From an uncultured Bacillota bacterium (GTDB taxonomy: Bacteria; Bacillota; Clostridia; Peptostreptococcales; Anaerovoracaceae): 6,570 nucleotides of DNA. Below the pieces are notes generated by a model. That model ran no database searches, was not told the DNA's origin, and worked only from the letters and a program-made list of their open reading frames with translations. Positions 1-5,911 of this stretch are shown in pieces. Each line of letters starts with the position of its first letter. Within the stretch, counting starts at the first letter, position 1. The DNA is taken from positions 1-6,570 of the forward strand of contig CABQMM010000072.1 of the NCBI GenBank assembly GCA_902465215.1, given 5' to 3'. The translations under genes were made by a program, and so were the position numbers.

Positions 1-82
1 ACTGCACTGTCTCTACTGTCGCGTCTTTCTTTTCATCTTCCAAAGCAGCGTCGATAATGAACATAACTTCATAATTTGTCAT
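1..82 (-). CDS. rpsF: 30S ribosomal protein S6, N-terminal fragment (3' end beyond window)
   Basis: Ribosomal protein S6 binds the central domain of 16S rRNA together with S18 in the small subunit. Only the first 27 codons lie in the window. They read MTNYEVMFIIDAALEDEKKD and continue with ATVETVQ, matching the conserved S6 opening (YEvmfIidP-L-DE followed by a helix with VE at its end). The ATG at 82 is preceded five bases upstream by a strong GGAGGTG ribosome binding site at 88-94. The gene has its own promoter and a leader of about 100 nt, so it starts a separate transcription unit from the MATE gene upstream. In Firmicutes rpsF is usually followed by ssb and rpsR, which would lie to the left of the window. 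The identification rests on a short but characteristic stretch. Confidence 0.9.
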   Translation of the reverse strand, partial: MTNYEVMFIIDAALEDEKKDATVETVQ

Positions 83-186
83 TTTGTCACCTCCCTATGG
101 ACTTGTATGGCGACGGTTTCAGCGCTTCCGACCTCATTGCCGAAATTCGCGTATCGTCGCAGAGAATTGTACGGGCACAACCGTAC
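83..186 (-). ncRNA. Structured 5' leader of rpsF, possible S6:S18 autoregulatory motif
   Basis: This is the untranslated stretch between the predicted transcription start and the rpsF start codon. Seen on the minus strand: a hairpin with stem GTACGG/CCGTAC (186-181 with 174-169, 6-nt loop), then a longer element closed by GCGACG (160-155) pairing with CGTCGC (115-110). Inside it a shorter imperfect stem can form from GCG..TTTC and GGAA.CGC. The 3' strand of the outer stem is entered through GAAACCG. Established knowledge: many bacteria carry an rpsF leader that binds the S6:S18 complex through a bulged CCG imitating 16S rRNA, giving translational feedback. The position and the ACCG element fit this, but I could not align it to the published consensus. 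One CG of the CCG may be paired rather than bulged. Confidence 0.4.
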
Positions 187-192
187 CCAATA

Positions 193-220
193 ATTATACT
201 ACAAAATCCGTGAAATGCAA
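193..220 (-). promoter_or_regulatory. Sigma-A type promoter of rpsF
   Basis: On the minus strand a TTGCAT -35 element (220-215) and a perfect TATAAT -10 element (198-193) are separated by 16 bases. The predicted start of transcription falls near 185-187, at the first base pairs of the leader hairpin. The promoter begins only eight bases beyond the stop codon of the upstream MATE gene. It marks the boundary between that gene block and the rpsF unit. Confidence 0.8.
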
Positions 221-228
221 GCATTTTT

Positions 229-1605
229 TTATTGTAACAGTTTTTCCTGTCCACCTCGTTTTTTCAGCCGTACCACGCATATGCCGGCCCTGCACAGCCA
301 GTCGCATGCCATTGCAATCCAAAGGAAATTTAGCCCCAAGCCTAATCCTTTGATAAAAAGAAAGGACAGTGGCAGTCTGACTCCCCACATGCCGATAATC
401 GCAATCAAAAACGGCCATTTCGTGTCCCCTTCGCCCTTCATAATCCCGGTCGCAACATAGTTGACTGCCAGACACGGCTCCGCGAACGCCTGTATGCGCA
501 GAAGTGCGGCTCCTGCTTTGATTACCGCTGCATCGGCGATAAAAAATCCCATGAGCTGCGGCGCAAATATGTACATCAAAGTTGCCATCACGCACATGAT
601 AACAAGATCATACACCATGCAAAGCTTTGAATATTCTTTCTTCAAATCCTCTCTTCCGGCTCCTTCTGACTGAGCGACCAGCGTTGTAACTGCAATTCCA
701 AAGCCGAATGCGGGCATATAGCACATAGATTCGCCCGTATTCGCAAGCTGATGTGCTGTCAGCGCCGCCGTTCCCAAACCCGTTGCCAAAGCCGCCGTCA
801 ATGTCTGTCCGAAAGAAATGCTGATCCGCTCAAACACCAATGGGAGACTAAGATTCAACATTTGACGCATAATTGGCTTATCAACGCGATAGTCCTCTTT
901 CATCGCAATGGAGATTTCACGGCGTTTTGAAAAGAGAACCCGCAACATTAAAAGCCCGACGATTACTGCGCCGCCCGTTGTTCCGAGCGCCGCACCGCGC
1001 ACCCCAAGACCCAGTCCAATGGTTTTTACGGAAAAGCCCATCAGCTTCACATTTCCCACCGGGTAAATCAATAAATAATTCAGCACGATGTTGATAAGAT
1101 TAAACGAAATGTTATAAATCATCGGCGTTTTGGTATCACCCATACCACGCACGATTCCGCTGCAAACTGCGAGTAAAATCTGAAACGGAATTCCAAAACC
1201 GATAATCATCAGATAGGCTTTTGCATCCGGAATAATTTCGGCTTCCGCTCCCATAATCTTCGCGAAGAACTGTGCCAGACCTTCTATTAGCAGCAACATC
1301 ACCATGCCTAAAAGCAGCATGGCGATAATCGACTGCCGCATAATCTTTTTGACTTTTTCCGGATCTTTCTGCCCGACTGCAGTTGCAGTCAAAACCGAAA
1401 ATCCTGTCGCAGGTCCGGAAATAATCCCGTTAATCATCCAGAGCAGACTTGTATTTACTGTCACCGACGCAGCCGCATTAACTCCCATGCTGCCGACCAT
1501 CGCCATATCCACATAGCTTACCATTGTCTGCATAACCTGTTCTAAAATAGCGGGCCACGCAAGCAGCAGAACCGTTTTTCTTGTTGACATTTTACTAAAT
1601 TTCAT
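229..1605 (-). CDS. MATE family efflux transporter
   Basis: This is a 458-residue, strongly hydrophobic protein of the size and layout of MATE (multidrug and toxic compound extrusion) exporters, which have twelve membrane helices in two six-helix lobes and use a Na+ or H+ gradient. The start of the first lobe, TVLLLAWPAILEQVMQTMVS with YVDMAMVGSMG after it (residues 11-41), is typical. The two-lobe symmetry shows in RGMGDTKTPM (about 153-162) and KGEGDTKWPF (about 390-399), which occupy equivalent places. The C-terminus is short and basic. The chosen ATG at 1605 overlaps the end of the dipeptidase gene by 11 bases. A GTG at 1611 and an ATG at 1590 are alternatives, and none has a clear ribosome binding site, so translational coupling is likely. 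The substrate cannot be told from sequence. The stop codon is at 229-231. Confidence 0.92.
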   Translation of the reverse strand: MKFSKMSTRKTVLLLAWPAILEQVMQTMVSYVDMAMVGSMGVNAAASVTVNTSLLWMINGIISGPATGFSVLTATAVGQKDPEKVKKIMRQSIIAMLLLGMVMLLLIEGLAQFFAKIMGAEAEIIPDAKAYLMIIGFGIPFQILLAVCSGIVRGMGDTKTPMIYNISFNLINIVLNYLLIYPVGNVKLMGFSVKTIGLGLGVRGAALGTTGGAVIVGLLMLRVLFSKRREISIAMKEDYRVDKPIMRQMLNLSLPLVFERISISFGQTLTAALATGLGTAALTAHQLANTGESMCYMPAFGFGIAVTTLVAQSEGAGREDLKKEYSKLCMVYDLVIMCVMATLMYIFAPQLMGFFIADAAVIKAGAALLRIQAFAEPCLAVNYVATGIMKGEGDTKWPFLIAIIGMWGVRLPLSFLFIKGLGLGLNFLWIAMACDWLCRAGICVVRLKKRGGQEKLLQ

Positions 1606-2161
1606 AATCACTGAATGCTACAGGCTGTCCGGAAACATCATAGAAATGCCACCATTCTCCCTTATATGCACGGAACCCGACGGATTCCATCACTTCTTTC
1701 AAGTAAGCCGCATTTTGTCTTCCCTTTGCCGAATTCAGCTCGCAGTCCAGCGACGCCCGTTCATTCATCGTATCAAACGGAGAAGGCATTTCAATCTCGA
1801 TGCCGTTCATGTCTGTCAGTGTTACATCAACGCACATTCCGTTCATGTGAGATGGACGGAACTCCTTGATTTTAGCAACTTCAGGCGGTCTTGCCACGAA
1901 ATTGTCATCGGGCATAACCTCCCAGAATTTTCTCTGCGCGCGGATAGGTCGGTACGCATCCCATATTTTCACGCGATAACCGTCCTTTTTAAAGATGTCT
2001 CTGGCTTTAATCAGGATTTCGGCAGTATGCTCATCCATCCAGCATTCCGCCGATTGATAAATTTTCACTCCGGTAAAATTGTTTTCCATCGCATATTTCA
2101 AGTCAATAATAAAGTCCTGATCCAAGTCCAAAAGTCTGATTAAATTTCCTTTTCTATTCAT
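1595..2161 (-). CDS. VanX/DdpX-like D-alanyl-D-alanine dipeptidase (peptidase M15D)
   Basis: A 188-residue zinc-dependent dipeptidase expected to hydrolyse D-Ala-D-Ala to two D-alanines. The family's catalytic set is visible: Arg71 in WDAYRP, zinc ligands His105 and Asp112 in SHMNGMCVD, catalytic base Glu169 and zinc ligand His172 in GEWWHF. No signal peptide is seen, so it should act in the cytoplasm. The reading frame is open to 2191, but the ATG at 2161 has a GGAGG site seven bases upstream (2169-2173) and gives the normal N-terminus, so I take that start. The gene overlaps the MATE gene downstream and follows a hairpin that separates it from the serine hydrolase. No vanH, vanA or vanR/vanS gene is present nearby, so vancomycin resistance is not indicated. 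Recycling or catabolic use of D-Ala-D-Ala, as proposed for E. coli DdpX, is more likely. Confidence 0.9.
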   Translation of the reverse strand: MNRKGNLIRLLDLDQDFIIDLKYAMENNFTGVKIYQSAECWMDEHTAEILIKARDIFKKDGYRVKIWDAYRPIRAQRKFWEVMPDDNFVARPPEVAKIKEFRPSHMNGMCVDVTLTDMNGIEIEMPSPFDTMNERASLDCELNSAKGRQNAAYLKEVMESVGFRAYKGEWWHFYDVSGQPVAFSDYEI

Positions 2162-2168
2162 TGTATTT

Positions 2169-2173
2169 CCTCC
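2169..2173 (-). promoter_or_regulatory. Ribosome binding site fixing the dipeptidase start
   Basis: GGAGG on the minus strand lies seven bases before the ATG at 2161. It falls inside the longer open frame that begins at 2191, so it supports the shorter protein. Confidence 0.75.
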
Positions 2174-2182
2174 GTCTTGCCG

Positions 2183-2216
2183 AAAGCACAAACAGGCTTT
2201 TCATCCGAAAAGCCCG
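2183..2216 (-). terminator. Terminator-like hairpin between serine hydrolase and dipeptidase genes
   Basis: On the minus strand CGGGCTTTTC (2216-2207) pairs with GAAAAGCCTG (2202-2193) around a GGAT loop. This makes ten pairs, one of them G-U, with eight consecutive Watson-Crick pairs. It is followed by TTTGTGCTTT (2192-2183), a broken U-tract. It begins 11 bases after the hydrolase stop codon. The G-U pair would be an A-C mismatch in the opposite strand, so the structure favours minus-strand RNA. The imperfect U-tract suggests partial termination or protection of the upstream mRNA end rather than a full stop. No promoter is apparent before the dipeptidase gene. Confidence 0.5.
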
Positions 2217-2227
2217 TCGTACAACCG

Positions 2228-2995
2228 TCATATGTTGTTTTCTTCATAAAGCGCAAGTGCAATCTCACGCATGAACCTCTCTGTCTCCGGAACATCCGTA
2301 TCTTCGGAACAAATAACCAAGACAAACGGTTTTTCTGCGAACACAATTGCCCCGTCGTGCGTAACATTTCCACTTTCCCCTGTTTTATTGGCAATTTTCT
2401 TGCCTCTGCCGATATAGCCGGGGATTTTATGACGAATCTGCTGCAAAAGCAAAATTTCCTCAGCTTTGGCGGAAACTTCTGCGCAGCAGAACTGCCGTCT
2501 GTAAATCTGCTCAAGCAGCATACCGATTTCAGCCGGACAAACATAATTGGAAAGTCCTCTTTCCTGCGCTTCGTCGTCAAAATAACAGCGCTCAAAGCGG
2601 GTCTTTTGTAAGCCCATCTCCTTAAAGTCTCTTTGAATCCGCTCAAACCCCGCAAAACGCAGAAGTGCATTCGTTGCCGTATTATCGCTGATTGTAATCA
2701 TCAAACGGCAGAGCGTCTCAATTTCGACATTCAAATCACCCGGAAAAGACTTCAGCGCACCACAGCCTCCGACCTTTTGTATATCTTTGACTTCAATTTT
2801 GTCAGTTAAACTGAATTCGCCTTCATGAGCCAGTCTTAAAACCTCGAGCAAAAGCGCCAGCTTCGGCAGGCTCGCTGCCTCGAATTCGTCTCCGCTGTGG
2901 TATTCATAGCTTTCGTCATTTACGAGGCTTTTATAGTAAAAGCCTACATGTCCTTTTAAGGCCTTCAGCCTTGTTTCAAGCTGATTTTTGTCCAT
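2228..2995 (-). CDS. Serine hydrolase of the class A beta-lactamase fold, lacking the omega-loop Glu
   Basis: A 255-residue protein with the active-site motifs of class A beta-lactamases and related hydrolases: SLPK (Ser42 nucleophile, Lys45), SDN (103-105) and KTG (204-206), at the usual spacing. After SDN the sequence follows the TEM pattern (SDNTATNALL, later KTRFER). The position of the deacylating Glu166 of the ExxLN motif, however, is occupied by Tyr138, followed by FDDEAQ, with no ExxLN. The N-terminus is hydrophilic with no signal peptide, so the protein is probably cytoplasmic. This argues against a true beta-lactamase. A hydrolase or peptidase acting on D-amino-acid peptides, or a penicillin-binding relative, is more likely, but the substrate is unknown. 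The ATG at 2995 has GAGG eight bases upstream (3004-3007). It follows lysA after 18 bases. Confidence 0.85.
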   Translation of the reverse strand: MDKNQLETRLKALKGHVGFYYKSLVNDESYEYHSGDEFEAASLPKLALLLEVLRLAHEGEFSLTDKIEVKDIQKVGGCGALKSFPGDLNVEIETLCRLMITISDNTATNALLRFAGFERIQRDFKEMGLQKTRFERCYFDDEAQERGLSNYVCPAEIGMLLEQIYRRQFCCAEVSAKAEEILLLQQIRHKIPGYIGRGKKIANKTGESGNVTHDGAIVFAEKPFVLVICSEDTDVPETERFMREIALALYEENNI

Positions 2996-3013
2996 TTCGT
3001 CTTCCTCTGTATG

Positions 3014-4318
3014 CTATTTTAATAATTCCGGAATTACCTGGTTAGAAATCATATTTTCGTAGCTCTGTCTCTTTACGATGATTTCCGATTCACCGTCTTT
3101 CACCAACACAACTGCAGGAACCGGATTGCTGTTATAATTCGATGCCATGGAAAATCCGTAAGCCCCGGTAGAGAAAATTGCAAACAGATCCCCTGCCTTC
3201 GCAGTCTCGGTAATCAGGCAGTCTTTAATCAGAATATCTCCCGATTCACAACATTTGCCGCAGACTGTAACCTTATCGATTTTCGGTTCGTCAGCTTTGT
3301 TTGCCACAACGCCTTCATACTCAGCCTGATACAATGCAGGTCTGATATTGTCCGTCATGCCGCCGTCAATTGACACATACTTCCGAATATCACGAATATC
3401 CTTAATGCTGCCAATTGTATAAAGTGACAGACCGGCTTCTGCAACAATGCTTCTGCCCGGTTCAATCACTACAGCAGGCCTGTCCATTCCGAGTTTCGCA
3501 AAGAATTCTTCAATCCTCTCCATCATCGGTGTCAGGAAATACTCATAAGGCTTTCTTTCTTCGTCGATATAAACCGCGCCGAAACCGCCGCCGAGGTTCA
3601 GCTCTTTGACATCATAATTGAATCGTTCTTTAATCTGGGAAACTTTGTCAAGAATAATATCAAGTGCCTGCAAAAATGGCGCATTGTCAAAAAGCTGCGA
3701 ACCCACATGAAAATGCAGTCCCAAAAAGTTGATGTGCTCGGATTTAATCGCAGCCTCAACCTGTGGGAAGAACACATCCTCATCCAGCGGAATGCCAAAT
3801 TTTGAATCTTTTTTTCCGGTTGTAATGTAGTCATGTGTGCTGGCTGCCACGCCCGGTGTCACACGGAAAAGCACATTGGCAGTCTTGCCCTTTTCCTTGC
3901 AGATTGCCTCAAGCAGCGCAACCTCCTGCAGCCCGTCTACGATAAATCTTCCGATTCCGTAATCCAAAGCCTCTTCAATTTCGTGCGGCAGCTTATTATT
4001 GCCGTTAAACTCGATGCGCTCTGCCGGAAAGCCCGCTTTGATAGCCGTGTACAGCTCGCCTCCGGATACAATGTCAATGCAAAAACCTTCTTTTTCGCAA
4101 ATTTTATACATTGCCATCGTGCAAAATGCCTTTGAAGCATATGCAGCTCTTGTATTTGGATATTTGTTTAAAAAGCAGTCCTTAATTTCCTGCATTTTAT
4201 CTTCAATGTCATTTTCAGACATCACATAGAGCGGTGTACCATACTTCTCTGCAAGTTCGACCGTACTACATCCGTCGAAATACAGTATTCCATCTTTGAT
4301 TTCTTTTCTTTTATTCAT
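3014..4318 (-). CDS. lysA: Diaminopimelate decarboxylase
   Basis: A 434-residue PLP enzyme that converts meso-2,6-diaminopimelate to L-lysine and CO2, the last step of lysine synthesis. It is cytoplasmic and normally a dimer. It shows the alanine-racemase-like barrel followed by a beta domain: PLP lysine Lys63 in YASKAF, HFHVGSQ (202-208), glycine loop LGGGFG (about 242-247), EPGRS (286-290), the catalytic Cys-Glu pair in CCESGD (Cys357, Glu358) and YGFSMASNYN (387-396). Length is normal for the family. The frame is open to an ATG at 4363, inside the upstream carboxypeptidase gene. The ATG at 4318 is preceded by AAGGAAG (4324-4330) and gives the usual N-terminus. The gap after the carboxypeptidase gene is 22 bases. 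Other lysine-pathway genes are absent from the window. The stop is TAG at 3014-3016. Confidence 0.95.
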   Translation of the reverse strand: MNKRKEIKDGILYFDGCSTVELAEKYGTPLYVMSENDIEDKMQEIKDCFLNKYPNTRAAYASKAFCTMAMYKICEKEGFCIDIVSGGELYTAIKAGFPAERIEFNGNNKLPHEIEEALDYGIGRFIVDGLQEVALLEAICKEKGKTANVLFRVTPGVAASTHDYITTGKKDSKFGIPLDEDVFFPQVEAAIKSEHINFLGLHFHVGSQLFDNAPFLQALDIILDKVSQIKERFNYDVKELNLGGGFGAVYIDEERKPYEYFLTPMMERIEEFFAKLGMDRPAVVIEPGRSIVAEAGLSLYTIGSIKDIRDIRKYVSIDGGMTDNIRPALYQAEYEGVVANKADEPKIDKVTVCGKCCESGDILIKDCLITETAKAGDLFAIFSTGAYGFSMASNYNSNPVPAVVLVKDGESEIIVKRQSYENMISNQVIPELLK

Positions 4319-4323
4319 TTTAT

Positions 4324-4330
4324 CTTCCTT
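4324..4330 (-). promoter_or_regulatory. Ribosome binding site fixing the lysA start
   Basis: AAGGAAG on the minus strand sits five bases before the ATG at 4318. The upstream in-frame ATG at 4363 has no such site and would overlap the carboxypeptidase gene by 23 bases. Confidence 0.7.
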
Positions 4331-4340
4331 TTCATCCCAT

Positions 4341-5264
4341 TTATAAGTCCTGCTCGATGTCAAAAATGATACTCTTGTCTGCTGTGTCCATTCTGCACAT
4401 TGCTCCCATCGGCAGTGTCATCATCGGCTTGCCGTGCCCCGACTGAATATTGTACATTACCGGAACATCTATACCTCTCAGAATATCAGTGATGCATGCG
4501 TTTACATCGTAATTTGGATCGTCACAGGTAATTTTCGTGAACTGACCCAGTAAAATTCCGCTGCATTCCTGTAGTTTTCCCGCATTTCTTAAATGGTACA
4601 TCCATTTCTCAATCTTTGTGATCGGTTCACAAACTTCCTCTATAAATAAAATCTTCCCCTTTGTGTCAAGACTGTACGGCGTACCGATGCTTGCGGACAA
4701 AAGTGACAGATTTCCTCCTGTCAATCTTCCCTCCGCTTTTCCTTCTTTCAAGACTTCCAGCGGCATTCCTTCCGGATTTTTAAACGCAAAATTCTTTTCT
4801 GCATCAATTGCTGCAAAGAATGACGCTTTTGTTTCCGCGTCAAAATCGCTAATCATATTTGATGATACCATCGGTCCGTGGAAAGTAACCAAATCGCATT
4901 TTTGTGTAAATGCAAGATGCATACTTGTAACATCGCTGTAACCGACAAAAATTTTCGGATTCTTTTTCACGATTTCATAATCAATATGTTCCATCGCGCG
5001 GCTTCCGCCGTCTCCGCCCCTCACGCAGAAAATCCCCTTAATTTCCGGATCTGCAAACATACGATTGATCCATTCTCCGCGTATTTTGCCGTCACCGGCC
5101 ATATATCCTGCATAATTCGTATCCAAATTGTCTGCAGCTTTTACCTTGAAGCCCATAGCTTCTACTGCTGCAATACATTCGCCCACCTTTTCTGTTGTAA
5201 TTGCCGAACTCGGGCAGATAATTCCGACCGTATCACCGGCCTTTAACCGTTTTGGATATTTCAT
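4341..5264 (-). CDS. ldcA: LD-carboxypeptidase (muramoyltetrapeptide carboxypeptidase, peptidase S66)
   Basis: A 307-residue serine peptidase that removes the terminal D-alanine from murein tetrapeptides, cutting an L-to-D bond during peptidoglycan recycling. The S66 family Ser-Glu-His triad is visible: Ser110 in VGYSDVT, Glu209 in LFIEEV and His277 in QSGHGKP. The N-terminal domain has the typical opening KRLKAGDTVGIICPSS and the GIFCVRGGDGGSRA loop (about 78-90). No signal peptide is seen, so it should be cytoplasmic. The frame has an ATG four codons earlier (5276), but that one lacks a ribosome binding site, while the ATG at 5264 has GGGGG five bases upstream and the family's usual MKYPKRL start. 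S66 also contains microcin C immunity proteins (MccF). The neighbouring genes favour murein recycling over immunity. Confidence 0.92.
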   Translation of the reverse strand: MKYPKRLKAGDTVGIICPSSAITTEKVGECIAAVEAMGFKVKAADNLDTNYAGYMAGDGKIRGEWINRMFADPEIKGIFCVRGGDGGSRAMEHIDYEIVKKNPKIFVGYSDVTSMHLAFTQKCDLVTFHGPMVSSNMISDFDAETKASFFAAIDAEKNFAFKNPEGMPLEVLKEGKAEGRLTGGNLSLLSASIGTPYSLDTKGKILFIEEVCEPITKIEKWMYHLRNAGKLQECSGILLGQFTKITCDDPNYDVNACITDILRGIDVPVMYNIQSGHGKPMMTLPMGAMCRMDTADKSIIFDIEQDL

Positions 5265-5269
5265 CTTAA

Positions 5270-5274
5270 CCCCC
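5270..5274 (-). promoter_or_regulatory. Ribosome binding site fixing the ldcA start
   Basis: GGGGG on the minus strand lies five bases before the ATG at 5264. It overlaps an earlier in-frame ATG (5276-5274), whose own upstream sequence is AT-rich with no purine-rich site. Confidence 0.6.
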
Positions 5275-5283
5275 ATATATATT

Positions 5284-5313
5284 GCTCGCCGACAGAATTA
5301 TATGCCGGCGAGC
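5284..5313 (-). other. GC-rich hairpin in the spmB-ldcA spacer
   Basis: In minus-strand RNA GCTCGCCGGC (5313-5304) pairs with GTCGGCGAGC (5293-5284) around a 10-nt AT-rich loop: ten pairs including one G-U. No U-tract follows in the minus direction (AATATATATGGGGG), so it does not look like a standard intrinsic terminator for spmB. In the plus direction a weak run CCTTTGATTTT follows, but no plus-strand gene needs it. Possible roles are 3'-end protection of the spmAB message, a processing site, or control of ldcA, whose start codon lies 19 bases further on. Confidence 0.55.
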
Positions 5314-5356
5314 CTTTGATTTTACATAAAATATTTTTTACAGATTGCTTTCTGTA

Positions 5357-5890
5357 TTAGTACCACATAACATTAACGATAACTGTTGCTGCGATAAGGG
5401 ACGCAAGGTCACCAAGCAGGCCGGCTGCGATGGAATGTCTTGTGTTGGACACGCCTACGGAACCGAAGTAAACAGCTACTACATAGAATGTTGTTTCTGT
5501 GGAGCCTAATGCTACGGATGCGATACGACCAATCTGAGACTGCGTACCATATGTAGCGAGCAGGTCAGCCATCAGACCTTCAGCAGCGCCGCCGGAGAAG
5601 GAACGCATGATACCCATCGGCAAAACCTCACTCGGAAGGTTGATTAAGTTTGTAACAGGTGCCAGAATGTCGCAAAGGTAATCCATCGCACCGGATGCAC
5701 GGAACATACCGATTGCACAAAGCATTGCTGTCAGATACGGAATAATCATTACCGCTGTAGAGAAACCTTCTTTTGCTCCGGTTGTAAATGAAGAATATAC
5801 CGGAACCTTTTTTATAATAGCATAAAGCGCAACTGCCGCAACTACAAGCGGAATCGCCCATATGGAAATTACTTCTAATGCATGTGTCAT
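5357..5890 (-). CDS. spmB: Spore maturation protein B
   Basis: A 177-residue membrane protein of the nucleoside-recognition/Gate domain family. SpmB works with SpmA in forespore core dehydration, and in Bacillus and Clostridium perfringens loss of the pair gives spores with lower heat resistance. The family motifs are clear: KVPVYSSFTTGAKEGF (28-43), PMGIMRSFSGGAAEG (91-105) and GSTETTFYVVAVYFGSVGV (129-147). Hydrophobic segments are seen near 8-26, 45-63, 120-147 and 155-175. Length equals that of the Bacillus protein (about 178). The ATG at 5890 has a strong AAGGAGG site nine bases upstream (5900-5906). It lies 21 bases after spmA, so the two are co-transcribed. The stop codon is at 5357-5359. 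Confidence 0.93.
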   Translation of the reverse strand: MTHALEVISIWAIPLVVAAVALYAIIKKVPVYSSFTTGAKEGFSTAVMIIPYLTAMLCAIGMFRASGAMDYLCDILAPVTNLINLPSEVLPMGIMRSFSGGAAEGLMADLLATYGTQSQIGRIASVALGSTETTFYVVAVYFGSVGVSNTRHSIAAGLLGDLASLIAATVIVNVMWY

Positions 5891-5911
5891 GTCTATTTTC
5901 CTCCTTACCTC

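Noticed and set aside
207..229. Inverted repeat AAATG/CATTT just after the MATE stop, as a terminator
   Set aside because: The stem is five A/T-rich pairs with no U-tract in the minus direction and it overlaps the rpsF -35 element. The T-run lies on the plus strand, where no gene ends.
1646..2143. Open frame of 165 codons on the plus strand opposite the dipeptidase gene
   Set aside because: It lies wholly antisense to a gene with clear catalytic motifs, has no recognisable domain and a composition typical of a shadow frame.
1595..2161. Vancomycin resistance locus suggested by the VanX-like protein
   Set aside because: No VanH dehydrogenase, D-Ala-D-Lac ligase or VanR/VanS system is present, and stand-alone dipeptidases of this family are common.
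2158..2670. Open frame of 170 codons on the minus strand, and a 144-codon plus-strand frame at 2177-2611, across the serine hydrolase
   Set aside because: Both are alternative frames of the hydrolase gene, whose SxxK, SDN and KTG motifs show the true frame. Neither has recognisable protein features.
4341..5264. Microcin C immunity protein (MccF-type S66 peptidase)
   Set aside because: No microcin synthesis genes are nearby, and the neighbours are cell-wall peptide enzymes, so the LdcA role is the simpler reading.
5294..5305. TATAAT in the loop of the spmB-ldcA hairpin as a promoter for ldcA
   Set aside because: No TTGACA-like element stands 16-18 bases upstream and no convincing sporulation sigma -35 was found, so the match is probably due to AT-rich sequence.
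5339..5356. TACAGA/TCTGTA hairpin directly after the spmB stop, as a terminator
   Set aside because: The stem is only six pairs and is followed by an A-run in the minus direction, not a U-run.
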